From Verrucomicrobiota bacterium (GTDB lineage Bacteria; Verrucomicrobiota; Verrucomicrobiia; Opitutales; Opitutaceae), in assembly GCA_023432225.1 (NCBI GenBank), contig JAEYUW010000014.1:1-55527 (forward strand): DNA of 55,527 nt, written 5' to 3'. The first letter of the stretch is position 1; every line of letters starts with the position of its first letter. Below are positions 8,097 through 16,474 of the stretch, in pieces. The position numbers and the translations under genes are program-made. The notes below the pieces were generated by a model that was not told the origin of the DNA, ran no database searches, and saw nothing but the letters and a program-made list of their open reading frames with translations.

Positions 8097-10361
8097 TCAC
8101 GGTTGAAGCGATTTCCAGTCGAAGGACGCATAGCATTGCTCGCGAACGGGCGACCATTTCTCGAACAAAGCGCGCGCCACCGCAACCGAATCCCCGCGAG
8201 GGGTCGTGGAGTGCGACTCGTGCCGCTCGCACCAGGCAAATTCCCAACGCGCGAGGTCGCGGTAGAAATCGTTCGCCGCCGCGACCACGCGTCCGTCGCG
8301 ACGCGGTAGCGCAGCGTCGTCAAAACCCGGCGGTTGTTGCTCGAGCCACGCGAAGTATTTCCGCCAACGCTCGAGATAAAAACTCTCCATCAAGCCCGAC
8401 CACTGGCGTCCGGCGTATTCAAACAGCATCGTCGTCTCCGGCGTGCCGCCCCACACCGTGATGAGCTGGCGGGCGTTGCGCTCGTAGAGATCGGCCTCGA
8501 CGGCGGTTTTGCCCCACGCGCGCGCGTCGGCGAGCCACGGGCCGAGCAGAAACTCGCGCCGTGTTGCCAGCAGCTGATCGAGATCGGCGCCGAGCGCGAG
8601 AAAGCGGTCGCGCGCCGCGGCGAACTTCGCGCGATCGCCCGCACGCCACGCGGCGACGACTTCACGATGCAGCGGCACGGAGAGATCCGCGAGCGCCTGG
8701 CGCGCGACGTCGACAAGATCGTAGCGGAACGGATCGACGCGCCCGAGTTCCGGGGCCGCCGCGAGCAGATCGCTCCACGCGTGCCACGGCGCCGCGACGT
8801 CGTAGTCGCGCTCGAAGCTGCCCCACGGCGACGCCTGCTTCAGCTCGAGCGCCGGACGTGCCTGCAACGGCGACTCCATCGGCGGCTCGGGGCTTTTTTG
8901 CGCGTAAACGCTGGTCCGCAGCGTGGCCCAAGCGCGTTGCGCGGCGGCGTTGTCCGCGCCGTAACGCGCGTGCACGTAGCGCCGCGTCCACGCCGCGAGA
9001 TCGGGCGCGGTGCGTTGCCAGCCGAGATCGGCAGCGAGGTCGAAAAGCAGCGGGTTGTGCTCGATCGCCTCGGGAAAGAGGCCGATGCCGACGAGCTTCC
9101 GGCCCGCCTGCGTGCCGAGGAGCGACGACGCGGTGGAGGCGAGTTGCGGCAAGTTGCCGCCGAGACTGTGGCGGCCGCCGTAATTCTGAATGATGCCCGC
9201 CACCCACGCGCGACCCCAGAACGAGTCAGTCTCGCGCCATTTCTGGCCCGTAAGATCGAGCACGAGCAAGCGGTCTTCCGGAATGCCACGCACGATGCCT
9301 TCGCGGATGGACCAGCCTTGCATCACGATCGTCGCCTGCGGGTCGAACTCGGTCGTGAGCTTGAAAATGGTTTCGCCCACGTCGCGGAGATACGGCGCGC
9401 CCTCTTGCGGTGGCTCGCCCTCGTGGAACGGATCGGCGGCGTAGAGATGGTCGCCGCCGAAGAGCTTCTGCTGTTCCTCGAGAAAGATGCGGCCCATGCG
9501 CGTGAAGAGCGGGTCGGCCGGATCGAGCTGCGCGGGGCCGGGCGGAATTTCGCACCAGACTTTTTTCTGGAGAATGCGCGCCCCGGGGAATTTTTGCGCG
9601 AGCGCGACAGGCACGCAGCCGGTGAAACCCTGCAGGATCGGCGTCATGCCGAGCTCGCGTTCGCGACGGACGATCCACTGGCCGAGTTCGAGATGCGAAT
9701 CGATCCACGACTGCGGCAGCGGTCCGCCCCAACGCTCGATGTTCGTCATCCATTGCCAGGCGAAGAAGGCGGGCCCGACGAAGAACGCGCGGATCTCGTC
9801 ATCGCTCATCCCGAAGCGCCGCAGCGTCGCCTGCCAGACCGCTTCCTGGCCGGTGATCGCGAGGGGAGTGGTGATGCCGTTGAGCGCCATCCAGTCGATC
9901 TCTCGCTCCCAGCGCGCGCGATCCCACCACGCGGCGGTGTAGTTGAACGTGCAGTAATTCAGGTAAACGCGATGCGCGTAGGGCGACTCGATGCGGACCT
10001 TCGCCGGCACGGCGGGCAATTTCTCCGGCAGCGCGAGGTTATCGCCGCACCACGAAATCTGCACGTGCGCGACGTTCCGAAAATACCAGTTCAGGGCAGA
10101 GCCGATCGTGACGCCGTTGTGGCCGCGCAAGACGAGGCGGCCGTTACGCGTCTCGACCTCGAACGCATCCGGCGCGCCCGGCGCGGGCGCGAGCGGCTCG
10201 AGCACGATTTGCTCCGCGTGCTGCGGCACGAGGCGCGCCACGAGCGCGCGGGCGGCGGCGAGCGAGTCGGCGCGCAGCGTGACCGCACCGCACACGAGCG
10301 CGGCCAGGAGCGCGCACACGCTCCTGGCCGCGGTGGCATGTCGCATGCCCGCCAAATTCAT
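8097..10361 (-). CDS. Alpha-N-acetylglucosaminidase (NAGLU-like, GH89), exported
   Basis: A 754-residue homologue of NAGLU, which removes terminal alpha-linked GlcNAc from glycosaminoglycans and mucin-type glycans. A signal peptide lies at about 1-31. The family order is clear: N-terminal domain ending HNGVTIGSALNWYFR, then the barrel with NYCTFNYTAAWWDRARWEREIDWMALNG, a near-universal NAGLU block. ADPFHEGEPP aligns with the region of the human acid/base Glu316 and GLFPEAIEHN with that of the nucleophile Glu446. A helical C-terminal domain follows. The ATG overlaps the GH17 stop (ATGA), indicating translational coupling. Substrate in the environment is unknown. Confidence 0.92.
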   Translation of the reverse strand: MNLAGMRHATAARSVCALLAALVCGAVTLRADSLAAARALVARLVPQHAEQIVLEPLAPAPGAPDAFEVETRNGRLVLRGHNGVTIGSALNWYFRNVAHVQISWCGDNLALPEKLPAVPAKVRIESPYAHRVYLNYCTFNYTAAWWDRARWEREIDWMALNGITTPLAITGQEAVWQATLRRFGMSDDEIRAFFVGPAFFAWQWMTNIERWGGPLPQSWIDSHLELGQWIVRRERELGMTPILQGFTGCVPVALAQKFPGARILQKKVWCEIPPGPAQLDPADPLFTRMGRIFLEEQQKLFGGDHLYAADPFHEGEPPQEGAPYLRDVGETIFKLTTEFDPQATIVMQGWSIREGIVRGIPEDRLLVLDLTGQKWRETDSFWGRAWVAGIIQNYGGRHSLGGNLPQLASTASSLLGTQAGRKLVGIGLFPEAIEHNPLLFDLAADLGWQRTAPDLAAWTRRYVHARYGADNAAAQRAWATLRTSVYAQKSPEPPMESPLQARPALELKQASPWGSFERDYDVAAPWHAWSDLLAAAPELGRVDPFRYDLVDVARQALADLSVPLHREVVAAWRAGDRAKFAAARDRFLALGADLDQLLATRREFLLGPWLADARAWGKTAVEADLYERNARQLITVWGGTPETTMLFEYAGRQWSGLMESFYLERWRKYFAWLEQQPPGFDDAALPRRDGRVVAAANDFYRDLARWEFAWCERHESHSTTPRGDSVAVARALFEKWSPVREQCYASFDWKSLQP

Positions 10362-11386
10362 TGCTCGCCGTAGAACTCGCGTTGGATCGTCTGGAACGAC
10401 GGTTTCGGCTTCCGCTGGCTGTCGAACACGCCCCAGTGTTTCTCGGCGACTTGCGGCGGCACCTTGTCGCCGCCGCCCTTCCAGCTCTCGTCAAACGCCT
10501 CGAAGAGGAAAGTCGCGACCTGGCGCTCTTTGATCCAGCGGTAATGCTGACGCAGATAATTCTCCTGCGCGGCGACGGAAACCTCGGCCTTCATCAGCGC
10601 GCCTTCCTCGCCGGGCTTGTTGCGCGTCGGGTCGTTGCTCGTGGCCCAGCCGCTTTCGCCGATGATCACCGGCACGCCGGGATGGAGGCGGACGGTGTTG
10701 TCGTATTGTTCGCCGAGCCAAGCCATCGCGCCTTCGAGCGGCCGGCCGTTCCACAGCGCGTAGCCGTGCAGAATGATGAAATCCAACTCGGCCGCGACGA
10801 CCTGCGAAGCGGGCTTGTTCCAGAAGTTGTAGTCGTCGGCGCTCGTGACGGGCTGTTTCACCTGCGCCCGCACCTCGCGAGCCCAGCGCGCAACCTCCGC
10901 CGGATCGCTGCGGTGGTCGGACCACTCGACGCACGCCTCGTTGCCGACCGCGACGGCGATCACGACATCGGGATAGGCGTTGGCGATGCGCACGGCGTTA
11001 GCGAGTTCGTGACGCGTGCGGTCCGGATGCTTCGCATCGACCCACGCGCCGAGGATCATGCGGATCGGCAGCTTGTGCTCGTGAATGAGCCGCACCGTGG
11101 GCTCGGCCACGATGACGTCATACATGCGGATGAGATTCCAGTAGCGCGCGACCAGTTTCAGGTCGGCGAGGATCTCGGCATCGTTGGGCAACGGGCCGTC
11201 GGGCGTCTGCCCGTCGCGATAGGGACTGAACGAGACGCCGTTGCCGATCCACCGGCCGTCGAGCTGGAGATTCAGCGTGCGGCGCCCGCCGGGCAATTCG
11301 GCGGCGCGTTCGGCGGCGGCGCGCAATGCGGGCGCGAGAGTGAGCATCGCCGCACACGCGGCGAGGAGGAGAAGCGAAGTTTTCAT
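10358..11386 (-). CDS. GH17-like glycosidase (beta-1,3-glucan-active), exported
   Basis: A 342-residue TIM-barrel protein resembling GH17 enzymes, which act on beta-1,3-glucan. Signal peptide at about 1-24. Catalytic candidates are the acid/base E150 in VAVGNEACVEW and nucleophile E244 in PVIIGESGWATS, both in the expected strand-4 and strand-7 contexts; FIILHGYALW and FLFEAFDESWK are also family-typical. It lies downstream of the phosphorylase gene (167 nt gap filled by a repeat) and its stop overlaps the GH89 start by four bases. Likely role: cut beta-1,3-glucan into oligosaccharides for the phosphorylase. Exact linkage specificity and exo or endo mode cannot be read from sequence. Confidence 0.85.
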   Translation of the reverse strand: MKTSLLLLAACAAMLTLAPALRAAAERAAELPGGRRTLNLQLDGRWIGNGVSFSPYRDGQTPDGPLPNDAEILADLKLVARYWNLIRMYDVIVAEPTVRLIHEHKLPIRMILGAWVDAKHPDRTRHELANAVRIANAYPDVVIAVAVGNEACVEWSDHRSDPAEVARWAREVRAQVKQPVTSADDYNFWNKPASQVVAAELDFIILHGYALWNGRPLEGAMAWLGEQYDNTVRLHPGVPVIIGESGWATSNDPTRNKPGEEGALMKAEVSVAAQENYLRQHYRWIKERQVATFLFEAFDESWKGGGDKVPPQVAEKHWGVFDSQRKPKPSFQTIQREFYGEQ

Positions 11387-11417
11387 GCGAAATGGGCCGG
11401 AATTGCCGTCTCCTGTT

Positions 11418-11497
11418 TGTCATCGCGAGCCCGACGCAGTCGGGCGTGGCGATCCAGCTAACTGGATTGCTTCGTCGCTACGCTCCTCGCAATGACA
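11418..11497. repeat. 80-bp palindromic intergenic element, MITE/REP-like
   Basis: Ends are TGTCATCGCGAG and CTCGCAATGACA, reverse complements with one mismatch. Inside is GATTGCTTCGTCGCTACGCT, a word I recognise as a dispersed intergenic palindrome in many unrelated bacteria, plus the inner hairpin GCCCGACGCAGTCGGGC. It fills the gap between the phosphorylase and GH17 genes and could form a long RNA hairpin between them. Confidence 0.75.
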
Positions 11498-11553
11498 GGG
11501 CGGAAATGGCGCTGACAGTATGACGTTTCATTCGGAGCGACCATGAATAGCGG

Positions 11554-14500
11554 CTAGAGCGGCCGGAACTCGCTGCCGAGTTCGACCTCGATGCGCGTCA
11601 CTCGGCCGGTGCGGCCGAAGACTGCCGCGCTGGTTGCAGCGTCGAGCGCCGTGCCGGCGCGCTCGTGCGTGCCGCTCGCGTCGGTCCAGCGGATGCATGC
11701 TTTGCCCGAGCCGAGCCGATAGACAATCGGCACCGCGCAGAACGTGAAGGCGAGCGCGCGCGCGGGAATCGCGATCTCTTGCTCGCCGCCTTCGGCGCGC
11801 GGCACGCGCAACGTCGTCGGCGCCGCGGTGAACTCGGTGGCGCGCAGGAAAGTCGGCCGGAAAACGAGCGTGCCACCCTCGACGTGCACGCCGAGTTCGC
11901 CCCAGCGTGTGAGAATTTCCTCCTTCACCTGGCCGGTCATGCCCGGCTGCTGAGCACCGCTGTGGCCGGGCGTGTGCGAGTAGGGATCGGTCGGGAACGC
12001 GCCGTAGTCGGCGGCCGTTTTGTTGAAGCCGAGGCCGGCGCGGATGTCGTAGTAGAGCTCGCGCAGCGCGACCGTTTCCGGCGCCTGCTGCGCTTCCGCA
12101 GCGAAAAGGTTTTCCTGCACCGCGAGCAAGAGCTTCGCGACCATGTGCCAGTAAATGCAGCCGAGGCCTTCGTAGCCGAACATGCTGCCGCTGCGCCCGG
12201 TGAAGGCGCGGTGATGGAACAGTTGTTCGTAAACCTCCTCGGCCGCGGCGCCGTGCGCACTGACCAACTCGGCCCAGCGGGGCTCGCGCGCGATTTGGGC
12301 GAGGCGGTCGCGCAACGCGTCGGCATTCGCGAGATCCGCGTGGAAGCGATGCGCTCCCGCGGCGTCGCGCACGATCACGCGATCGTCGTCGGCAGCAAGC
12401 AACGCCGCGAAGAGCGGCGAGGACGCAACCGCGTCGGCCGGGATCGTGTTGCGCGCGAGGAATCCGGGCAGCTGGCGATCCGGGTAGAGCAGATAGCTGT
12501 GTTGATCGGCGCGGTAGAGCGGGCTCGCTCGCAACGTGCGCAGCAAGCGCACGACTTCCGCCGGCGTGAGCAGGCCGGAGCTGAGCACAGCGACCTGGCC
12601 CTCGAGCATCGGATAAAGCGGATGCACCACGAGACCGGCGGGCTGCTCGGTGAATTCGAGACGGTTGTAGGACTCGTAGAGCCCGTCCGCGCGCAGGCCG
12701 AGGCGCAGCGTGTGATCGACGAATTCCTGCGCGAGCGTGAGCGCCGCGGCGATTTGCACGGGCGCAACCTGCTCGGCGGCGCCGGGACCAGTGCGATAAA
12801 TCGCGTCGCGGTAGTCGGAGCCTGCGGTGGCGAGCGCGTCGAGCAGCGAGCGGCGTTGCCCGGACGAGATCGTCGACGACGCGAGCATCGCGCGATGCGA
12901 CTCGAGCGCGGCGTGGACGCCGCGGAGCAATTCTCCCACGCGCGCCGAGAGCGCGACGGGCGCGGTGCCGAGCGCGGGCAGCAAATTGGAACGCACGTGC
13001 GCGAGCATACGGCGCAGGTAGGCGAGCGTGACGAACGAGACACCGTAGCCGACGAGCGCGTTGTTGGCGTCGTTCCACTCCGGACGCTGCGTGTTCATCC
13101 AGATGCCGCCGCCGGCGACGAAGTTCGTCATCCGCGTGAGCGTGAGCAGCAGGAGTTTCTCGGTGAGATTGACGTGCCGCACGCGACCGTCGGCGTCGGC
13201 GATCAGGCGCGCGTCGCTGCCGAGCTCGGCTTCGCGCGCGACGATCGCGCGGTGTTTCTCGAGATCGAACTGGATTGTTTCACGCGGGTGGCTGCGCGTG
13301 TCGGCGTAGTTGGCGAGACGGTAGGGAACGGCCGCGTAGGCGTAGCGCGGTTCGCGCAGGGCAGTCTGCAAGCGACCCGGATGATAACGGCCGGACCACT
13401 CGAGTAGCTTTTGGAGATAGATGACCTGGTGGTCGCCCCAGTAGCCGATCGAGGCCCACGGGTCTTCGTGATCGGGCACTTCCCAATCGATGCCGGCGTG
13501 CGTGACGCGATACGGATTGTAGCCGTCGGCGGTCGAGGCGCTGAGGAATTTCGCGAGCGCGGAATCGATGAACTCGGGATAGCTGGCGCAGAGCGCCTCC
13601 CAGTTTTGGAAGATGTCGCGCCAGTTGCCTTCGTGGGCGAGGACGCGCTGGCCCTTCTCGTCGCGCACGCGGATCTTGAAACGATTCCACGGACGGCTCG
13701 GGTCGCCGTGGCGGCGACTGAAGGTGAGCGGCAGATACTCCTCGGCGAGGCGCGCGAAGTCGGCATCGCCCGTCGCACGAGCGCGCGCGAGCAAATCGGC
13801 ACGCGTGAGCGTCGCGGGCAGAGCGGCGAGCAACGCGGCGTGGCGTTGCGCGACGGTGCGATTGCGGCGTGCGAGCACAGCGGCGAAATCGGCGGACGGG
13901 ACCGCGTGGTCCTCCACGAAGACGCCACCGCGCATGATGTTGAAGAGGACGTTCGTGAAGTGGTGCGTCGTGACCGTTTCGTCGGCGCCGCACTGGCAAC
14001 CGTCGGCGGACGCGACGAGCTGGCGGAGTTTCGCGGTGGACGCATCGGCATCGGCGAGCGCGGCGGAGACGAGTTTGCCGCTCGCGGCCGCGGCGCGGCG
14101 CGCGGCGACGTCAGGCTGGCTCAGGCCGATGTCGGCGCCGAACAGCCAGCGCGTCGTCTGCTGCGCGGGCACAGTGAGTTCGCTCGCGAGCAGGTAGCTG
14201 CAACGGACGCCGCGACGGTGCGATTCGGGCGCGAGGGCGCGGCCTTCGAGGAAGGCGCCGAGTTGCGCGTCGGAGAGCAGGACAGTGGGTTTCGGCAGGC
14301 CGTCGGACCACACGACACTGGAGCGGAGCGATTCGAGCGCGATGGCGCGATCGACGATCGCAGCGGCAAGCGCGAAGACGGCGAGGTTGGACTCCGGAAA
14401 AAGTTCGGCGGTCTTGTAGGCGTCGGTCAGGCAGCTGCTGACGTTCTGCAGGCGCAGCGACACGCCCCAGGGTTGCACGTTGCGCAGGCCGTCGAGCAGG

Positions 14501-15036
14501 CGGACGGCGATCGGCGCGCCGGTCAGGTTCTCGAGTTCGCAGCGGCGCAGCAGGCCGTGATTTTCTGCGGAGGACCAACCGTAACGGAAGACGAGGCCGA
14601 GCGCGGTGTTCGTTTCCTCGAACCACAGACGATCGCCTTCGAGGCTCTTGTAGAGCGTGCGCGAGATCGCGGTGTTCGCTGCGGGCGCGCCGGGCGCGAA
14701 CGGTTGCCAGAGCACGGGACCGCGCGGCGTCTCGACCCAGAGCGCGGTGAACGGGCCGTTGAGGCCGGCGCTGTCGTAGATGCGATCGACGGTTTGGTAG
14801 GGAAAGAGTGATTGCTCGGCGTCACTGCGGCCCGCGGTGAGTCCGCCGTTGCTCGCGACGAACAGCCAGATGTCCGACGAGCTGACGACGTTCATGAAGA
14901 ACGGCGGCAGGCGGTCGGCTTGCGTGATGCGATGGTAGCGGCCGCCGAAGGCGTCGACGAGAGCGTCGGCGGATTGCGGGGCGGTCGGGTTGCGGCGGAA
15001 AGAAACCTGCGAGGCAGGCGAGGGAAGGGGATTCAC
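11554..15036 (-). CDS. Large GH94/GH149/GH161-like glycoside phosphorylase (beta-1,3-glucan phosphorylase candidate)
   Basis: A 1160-residue cytoplasmic protein without a signal peptide. Length and motif order fit the large inverting disaccharide/oligosaccharide phosphorylases of clan GH-Q: an N-terminal beta-sandwich (about 30-340), then a helical barrel with GNWRDIFQNWEAL (470-482), STADGYNPYR (501-510), DPWASIGYWGDHQ (525-537), and PEWNDANNAL (652-661), which corresponds to the WND motif carrying the general acid of cellobiose phosphorylase (D656 here). GH149 and GH161, both beta-1,3-glucan phosphorylases of about this size, are the best guess, supported by the GH17 neighbour. It would convert beta-1,3-oligoglucosides plus phosphate to glucose 1-phosphate. 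Start is GTG at 15036, abutting the LacI stop with no gap, so the two are coupled. An unrelated GH94-type specificity remains possible. Confidence 0.7.
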   Translation of the reverse strand: MNPLPSPASQVSFRRNPTAPQSADALVDAFGGRYHRITQADRLPPFFMNVVSSSDIWLFVASNGGLTAGRSDAEQSLFPYQTVDRIYDSAGLNGPFTALWVETPRGPVLWQPFAPGAPAANTAISRTLYKSLEGDRLWFEETNTALGLVFRYGWSSAENHGLLRRCELENLTGAPIAVRLLDGLRNVQPWGVSLRLQNVSSCLTDAYKTAELFPESNLAVFALAAAIVDRAIALESLRSSVVWSDGLPKPTVLLSDAQLGAFLEGRALAPESHRRGVRCSYLLASELTVPAQQTTRWLFGADIGLSQPDVAARRAAAASGKLVSAALADADASTAKLRQLVASADGCQCGADETVTTHHFTNVLFNIMRGGVFVEDHAVPSADFAAVLARRNRTVAQRHAALLAALPATLTRADLLARARATGDADFARLAEEYLPLTFSRRHGDPSRPWNRFKIRVRDEKGQRVLAHEGNWRDIFQNWEALCASYPEFIDSALAKFLSASTADGYNPYRVTHAGIDWEVPDHEDPWASIGYWGDHQVIYLQKLLEWSGRYHPGRLQTALREPRYAYAAVPYRLANYADTRSHPRETIQFDLEKHRAIVAREAELGSDARLIADADGRVRHVNLTEKLLLLTLTRMTNFVAGGGIWMNTQRPEWNDANNALVGYGVSFVTLAYLRRMLAHVRSNLLPALGTAPVALSARVGELLRGVHAALESHRAMLASSTISSGQRRSLLDALATAGSDYRDAIYRTGPGAAEQVAPVQIAAALTLAQEFVDHTLRLGLRADGLYESYNRLEFTEQPAGLVVHPLYPMLEGQVAVLSSGLLTPAEVVRLLRTLRASPLYRADQHSYLLYPDRQLPGFLARNTIPADAVASSPLFAALLAADDDRVIVRDAAGAHRFHADLANADALRDRLAQIAREPRWAELVSAHGAAAEEVYEQLFHHRAFTGRSGSMFGYEGLGCIYWHMVAKLLLAVQENLFAAEAQQAPETVALRELYYDIRAGLGFNKTAADYGAFPTDPYSHTPGHSGAQQPGMTGQVKEEILTRWGELGVHVEGGTLVFRPTFLRATEFTAAPTTLRVPRAEGGEQEIAIPARALAFTFCAVPIVYRLGSGKACIRWTDASGTHERAGTALDAATSAAVFGRTGRVTRIEVELGSEFRPL

Positions 15037-16092
15037 TCAGAGGAGGCGCACGGGGGCGATCGTTTCGCCGGGCACGAGGTCGGCTTCGACGAAGATTTTC
15101 CGGCGCGGGGACGAGGGGTGCTCGAGGCGATTGATGAGACGGGTGAGGGCGGAGGCGCCGATGTGCTCGTGGGGCACGCGCATGGAAGTGGCTCGCGGCA
15201 ATCCGGCCGGCGGCTCGAGGCCGTCGAAGCCGGTGACCGAGCAGTCCTCCGGCACGCGCAGGCCGCGCGCGCGAAGGTCGGTGATGAGCGGGTAAGCTTG
15301 GTGATCGGCCGCGCAGACCCAGGCGGTGACGCCGGAGTTTTTGATGTGGTGCGCGACGCGTTCGGAAACCTGTGTGGGCGTGAGCTCGGGATCCTTTTTG
15401 TGCACGTTGACCACCCACGCCGGGTTGAAATCCATGCCGTGCAGATAAAGCGCCTCGATGTAGCCCGAGAAACGGCGCGCGACCCAGTGGCCGCCGATCG
15501 GGTATTTCCACGAGACGAAACCGATGCGCGTGTGCCCGGCGGCGCGGAGGGCTTCGACGAGCGTGAGCACGCCGGAGGCGTCGTCGGTGTCGATGATGTC
15601 GATGCCGGGATGGTTGTAGCTCTCGAGGACCGCGACCGTGGAGAGGCGCTTCGAGATCATTTCCACCGCGTCTTCGGCGAACGGATAGATGAGGATCGCT
15701 CCGCGCCAGTCCGCCGCGCGCATGTGCCGGAAGGCCGGTTGCCGCGTGCTCTCGGGATGAAAATCGCCCGGCGCCTGATAATAGACGTCGATCTTCACGC
15801 GCTCGATTTCGGCGCGATCGCGAATGCCCTTCAGAATGTAGGGGAACGTCGCCATCACGACGTTCTCGGCGGGGATGCCGATCAGGACGCCGATCGTGAG
15901 CTTCTTTGCTCCCTTGGCGTGGCGCCGCGACATGCGGCCGGCGCTCATGCGGTAGCCCAGATCCTCGGCGGCGCTGTGCACTTTCGCCCGCGTCTCCGCA
16001 CTGATCGCCGGGTGATTCGCGAGGCTACGCGAGACCGTCGCGCGGGAGATATTCAGCCGCTGAGCGATGAGATTCTGGTTGATGCGGGGCAT
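15037..16092 (-). CDS. LacI-family transcriptional regulator
   Basis: A 351-residue regulator starting MPRINQNLIAQRLNISRATVSR. The helix-turn-helix includes ISRATVSRSLANHPAIS and the hinge helix GYRMSAGRMSRR. The effector domain has the periplasmic-binding-protein fold with GVLIGIPAENVV, ILIYPFAEDAVEM, the GHTRIGFVSW strand and VTGFDGLEPP. It should bind a sugar ligand and control the phosphorylase-GH17-GH89-GH20-SSS series that follows directly (0-nt spacing), and perhaps the divergent TonB receptor. A longer form to 16176 exists but its extra residues are not conserved-looking. The leader ends TCTCCCC before the ATG. Confidence 0.92.
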   Translation of the reverse strand: MPRINQNLIAQRLNISRATVSRSLANHPAISAETRAKVHSAAEDLGYRMSAGRMSRRHAKGAKKLTIGVLIGIPAENVVMATFPYILKGIRDRAEIERVKIDVYYQAPGDFHPESTRQPAFRHMRAADWRGAILIYPFAEDAVEMISKRLSTVAVLESYNHPGIDIIDTDDASGVLTLVEALRAAGHTRIGFVSWKYPIGGHWVARRFSGYIEALYLHGMDFNPAWVVNVHKKDPELTPTQVSERVAHHIKNSGVTAWVCAADHQAYPLITDLRARGLRVPEDCSVTGFDGLEPPAGLPRATSMRVPHEHIGASALTRLINRLEHPSSPRRKIFVEADLVPGETIAPVRLL

Positions 16093-16474
16093 GGGGAGAC
16101 CGCGCGAGCCGAGAGGGGTGAGCGAACGCGAGCGCGTGAGGTTCTTGCTACAAAGACGGCCGCGATAAGCAAGCAATTATCAATGCAACAAATCAGTCAC
16201 CGACGTCAGTTTTTGATTATATTTGATCTATTTTTTTAACGTAAAATTCTAATTATCATTATGTTTTAAAAATCAATTACCTGCTCACTTGCGTGCAACA
16301 TACAATGCACAAACGCGTTGACAGAACGTGTGCACAAACGCGACGCTTGGCCCATTCGATTGCGGCGAAAAACCCTGCCGCGACCGGCAAACCCTTGCTC
16401 CCCGCCCCCAGGTGAAACGCATCTCCCCCGATGCGCGAATCCGCGGAGAGCAGCCCACCAACCCGACTACCCTC
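16093..16474. promoter_or_regulatory. Divergent control region, LacI gene / TonB receptor, with AT-rich island and repeats
   Basis: The 382 bp between two divergent genes contain a sharply AT-rich stretch at about 16200-16280, in strong contrast to the GC-rich surroundings, offering several -10-like words for both directions. Next to it is a 12-bp direct repeat TGCACAAACGCG at 16306-16317 and 16331-16342 (25 bp start to start). The second copy overlaps the palindrome TGTGCACA (16329-16336), and CGCGTT / AACGCG form an inverted pair (16315-16320 and 16337-16342). These look like regulator-binding sites, plausibly for the adjacent LacI protein. No small gene is visible. Confidence 0.5.
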
